Positions 63,131 through 64,000 of a DNA stretch of 64,000 nucleotides are shown here, in pieces (the first letter of the stretch is position 1; every line of letters starts with the position of its first letter). Under the pieces are notes generated by a model that worked only from the letters and a program-made list of their open reading frames with translations, was not told the DNA's origin and did not search any database. The stretch is taken from positions 310,001 through 374,000 of the forward strand of contig JAWKXQ010000001.1 in NCBI GenBank assembly GCA_041396905.1. Direction: 5' to 3'. The stretch comes from JACXVD01 sp020446665. Lineage in GTDB: Bacteria; Pseudomonadota; Alphaproteobacteria; Sphingomonadales; Sphingomonadaceae. Both the position numbers and the translations under genes were made by a program.

Positions 63131-64000
63131 TGACGTGATCCAGCTGATCGTAGAGCAAGGCACAGTCAGTGCGCGCGAAATCCTGATCTCGACCGGCGCG
63201 ATATTGTGATGGGACAAACGGGATCGCGACCCAGCTCGATGCGGGAACAGATCTGTTCTCACTTCGGACAGCAGCGAAGGCAATGTGGACCTGCGCGATG
63301 CCAGCATCCTCAGCAATCAGATACTGGTCAACGCAGCGGGCAGCCTGCTGGGCAGTGCGCAGCTGAACAGTGTGAACGATATTACTACCGTTGGTGGCAG
63401 CATTACAGCGGTCAGCACCGGCGCCGGCGGCATCGCCGGACCAGAGAATGTTGCCGATGTCGGCGGTGCGCTGGAGGCGGTTTTCTAAGAAGCGTGCCGG
63501 GCAGCATGGATGTCGGCTTGCTGAGCATAGCCTCTGGCCCCGGTCAACATCTCGCCTGGTTCGGACTCTGCTGTTTGGTGAGATTGTCGTTGCTTCTGAC
63601 GACATCACGCTGCTGGCGCCGGGCACGATTGCGCGGCAATGCGGATACGGCGGTCTTAACATCACGCTCGATGGCGGCGTGTTGGATATCGGAACGCTGG
63701 TCGCCAGCGATCCCATCACCTGTCCTCTGCCAGCGATGTCAGCATGATCTCGGCCGACGCGGCCAATGGTCTGGATATTGACGCATTGGGCAATGTCGAT
63801 TTCAGCTTTGCCGGGGCTGGCAGTGATATTGGCATTGTCGCCGGTGGCGCGATCAATGGCGGTGATCTCGATGCGGGCGGGATGATCACGCTGGATGGTT
63901 CGCTGGTCGCAATAGGTGCGGCAAACGGCACGGATATTTCCGCATCACCAGCGGTAGCGACATATTGTTCGATCTGCTGACCTCGCTCAATTCCATATCG
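63131..64000 (+). pseudogene. frameshifted continuation of the TpsA coding sequence
   Basis: TpsA-like beta-repeat protein sequence continues after the stop at 63130 but in changing frames. Starting in position-modulo-3 frame 2, coding appears to move to frame 0 (near 63090; ASNNDVIQLIVEQGTVSAREI), to frame 1 (near 63205; DGTNGIATQLDAGTDLF), to frame 0 (near 63255; SDSSEGNVDLRDASILSNQI, stop at 63488), to frame 2 (near 63494), to frame 1 (near 63575; GEIVVASDDITLLAPG), to frame 0 (near 63720; LSSASDVSMISADAANGLDI) and to frame 2 (near 63944; ITSGSDILFDLL). The segment remains open at the window end. Either true decay or sequencing errors would explain it. Confidence 0.7.

Overview
The window reads as a chromosomal segment of a GC-rich alphaproteobacterium, most likely Sphingomonadales near Erythrobacteraceae. 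The evidence is the bamD-recN-ligA neighbourhood, an atpHAGDC operon without the Fo genes and with a very short epsilon subunit, sdhC-sdhD-sdhA, a DUF1153 (SciP-like) regulator, a CtrA-like box before a Flp pilin gene, cobT, and a chromosomal subclass B3 metallo-beta-lactamase. This is inferred from gene content and order, because no rRNA or tRNA gene was found.

Layout. 1-7 kb: two membrane proteins, a short-chain dehydrogenase, gph/glmU back to back, a lipoprotein, an HNH protein, a DUF1153 regulator and a DUF6265-like secreted protein. 7-12 kb: ATP synthase F1 operon on the minus strand, with a palindromic repeat element between atpD and atpC. 12-18 kb: a membrane serine protease with a partner protein, Ada, a cyclophilin and lldD. 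17.9-21.4 kb: blaI, an M56 peptidase and creD, with a paired BlaI-type operator. 21.6-23.6 kb: two YeeE/YedE half-transporters, a Flp pilin and two head-to-head truncated genes. 23.7-28.6 kb: a CHAT protease, a degenerate GGDEF protein and bamD. 28.7-36.5 kb: recN, a DUF559 nuclease gene inside a repeat-bounded element, ligA with an in-frame repeat insertion, a CinA-like gene, prmA, a B3 beta-lactamase and an SDR. 36.6-40.7 kb: sdhCDA followed by an HNH and toxin-antitoxin island where sdhB would be expected. 40.7-50 kb: housekeeping genes (priA, tal, cobT and others). 50.2-64 kb: a large secretion locus made of a periplasmic CHAT protease, a TpsB outer-membrane transporter and a giant TpsA exoprotein whose last kilobase is riddled with frame changes.

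The most unusual signal is a family of repeat elements with ends built on a purine/pyrimidine palindrome (CCCCTC...GAGGGG). Three copies occur: an empty 126-bp copy in the atp operon (7310-7435), a 447-bp copy whose whole length is read as a DUF559 nuclease ORF (30774-31220), and a 114-bp copy inserted in frame inside ligA (32941-33054). I infer that DUF559 may mobilise or maintain these repeats, by analogy with REP/RAYT pairs. A second candidate system is the CHAT-TpsB-TpsA operon, in which a caspase-like periplasmic protease is co-encoded with a two-partner secretion pair.

No stretch longer than 300 bases lacks an annotated gene, apart from the frameshifted tpsA tail (63131-64000).
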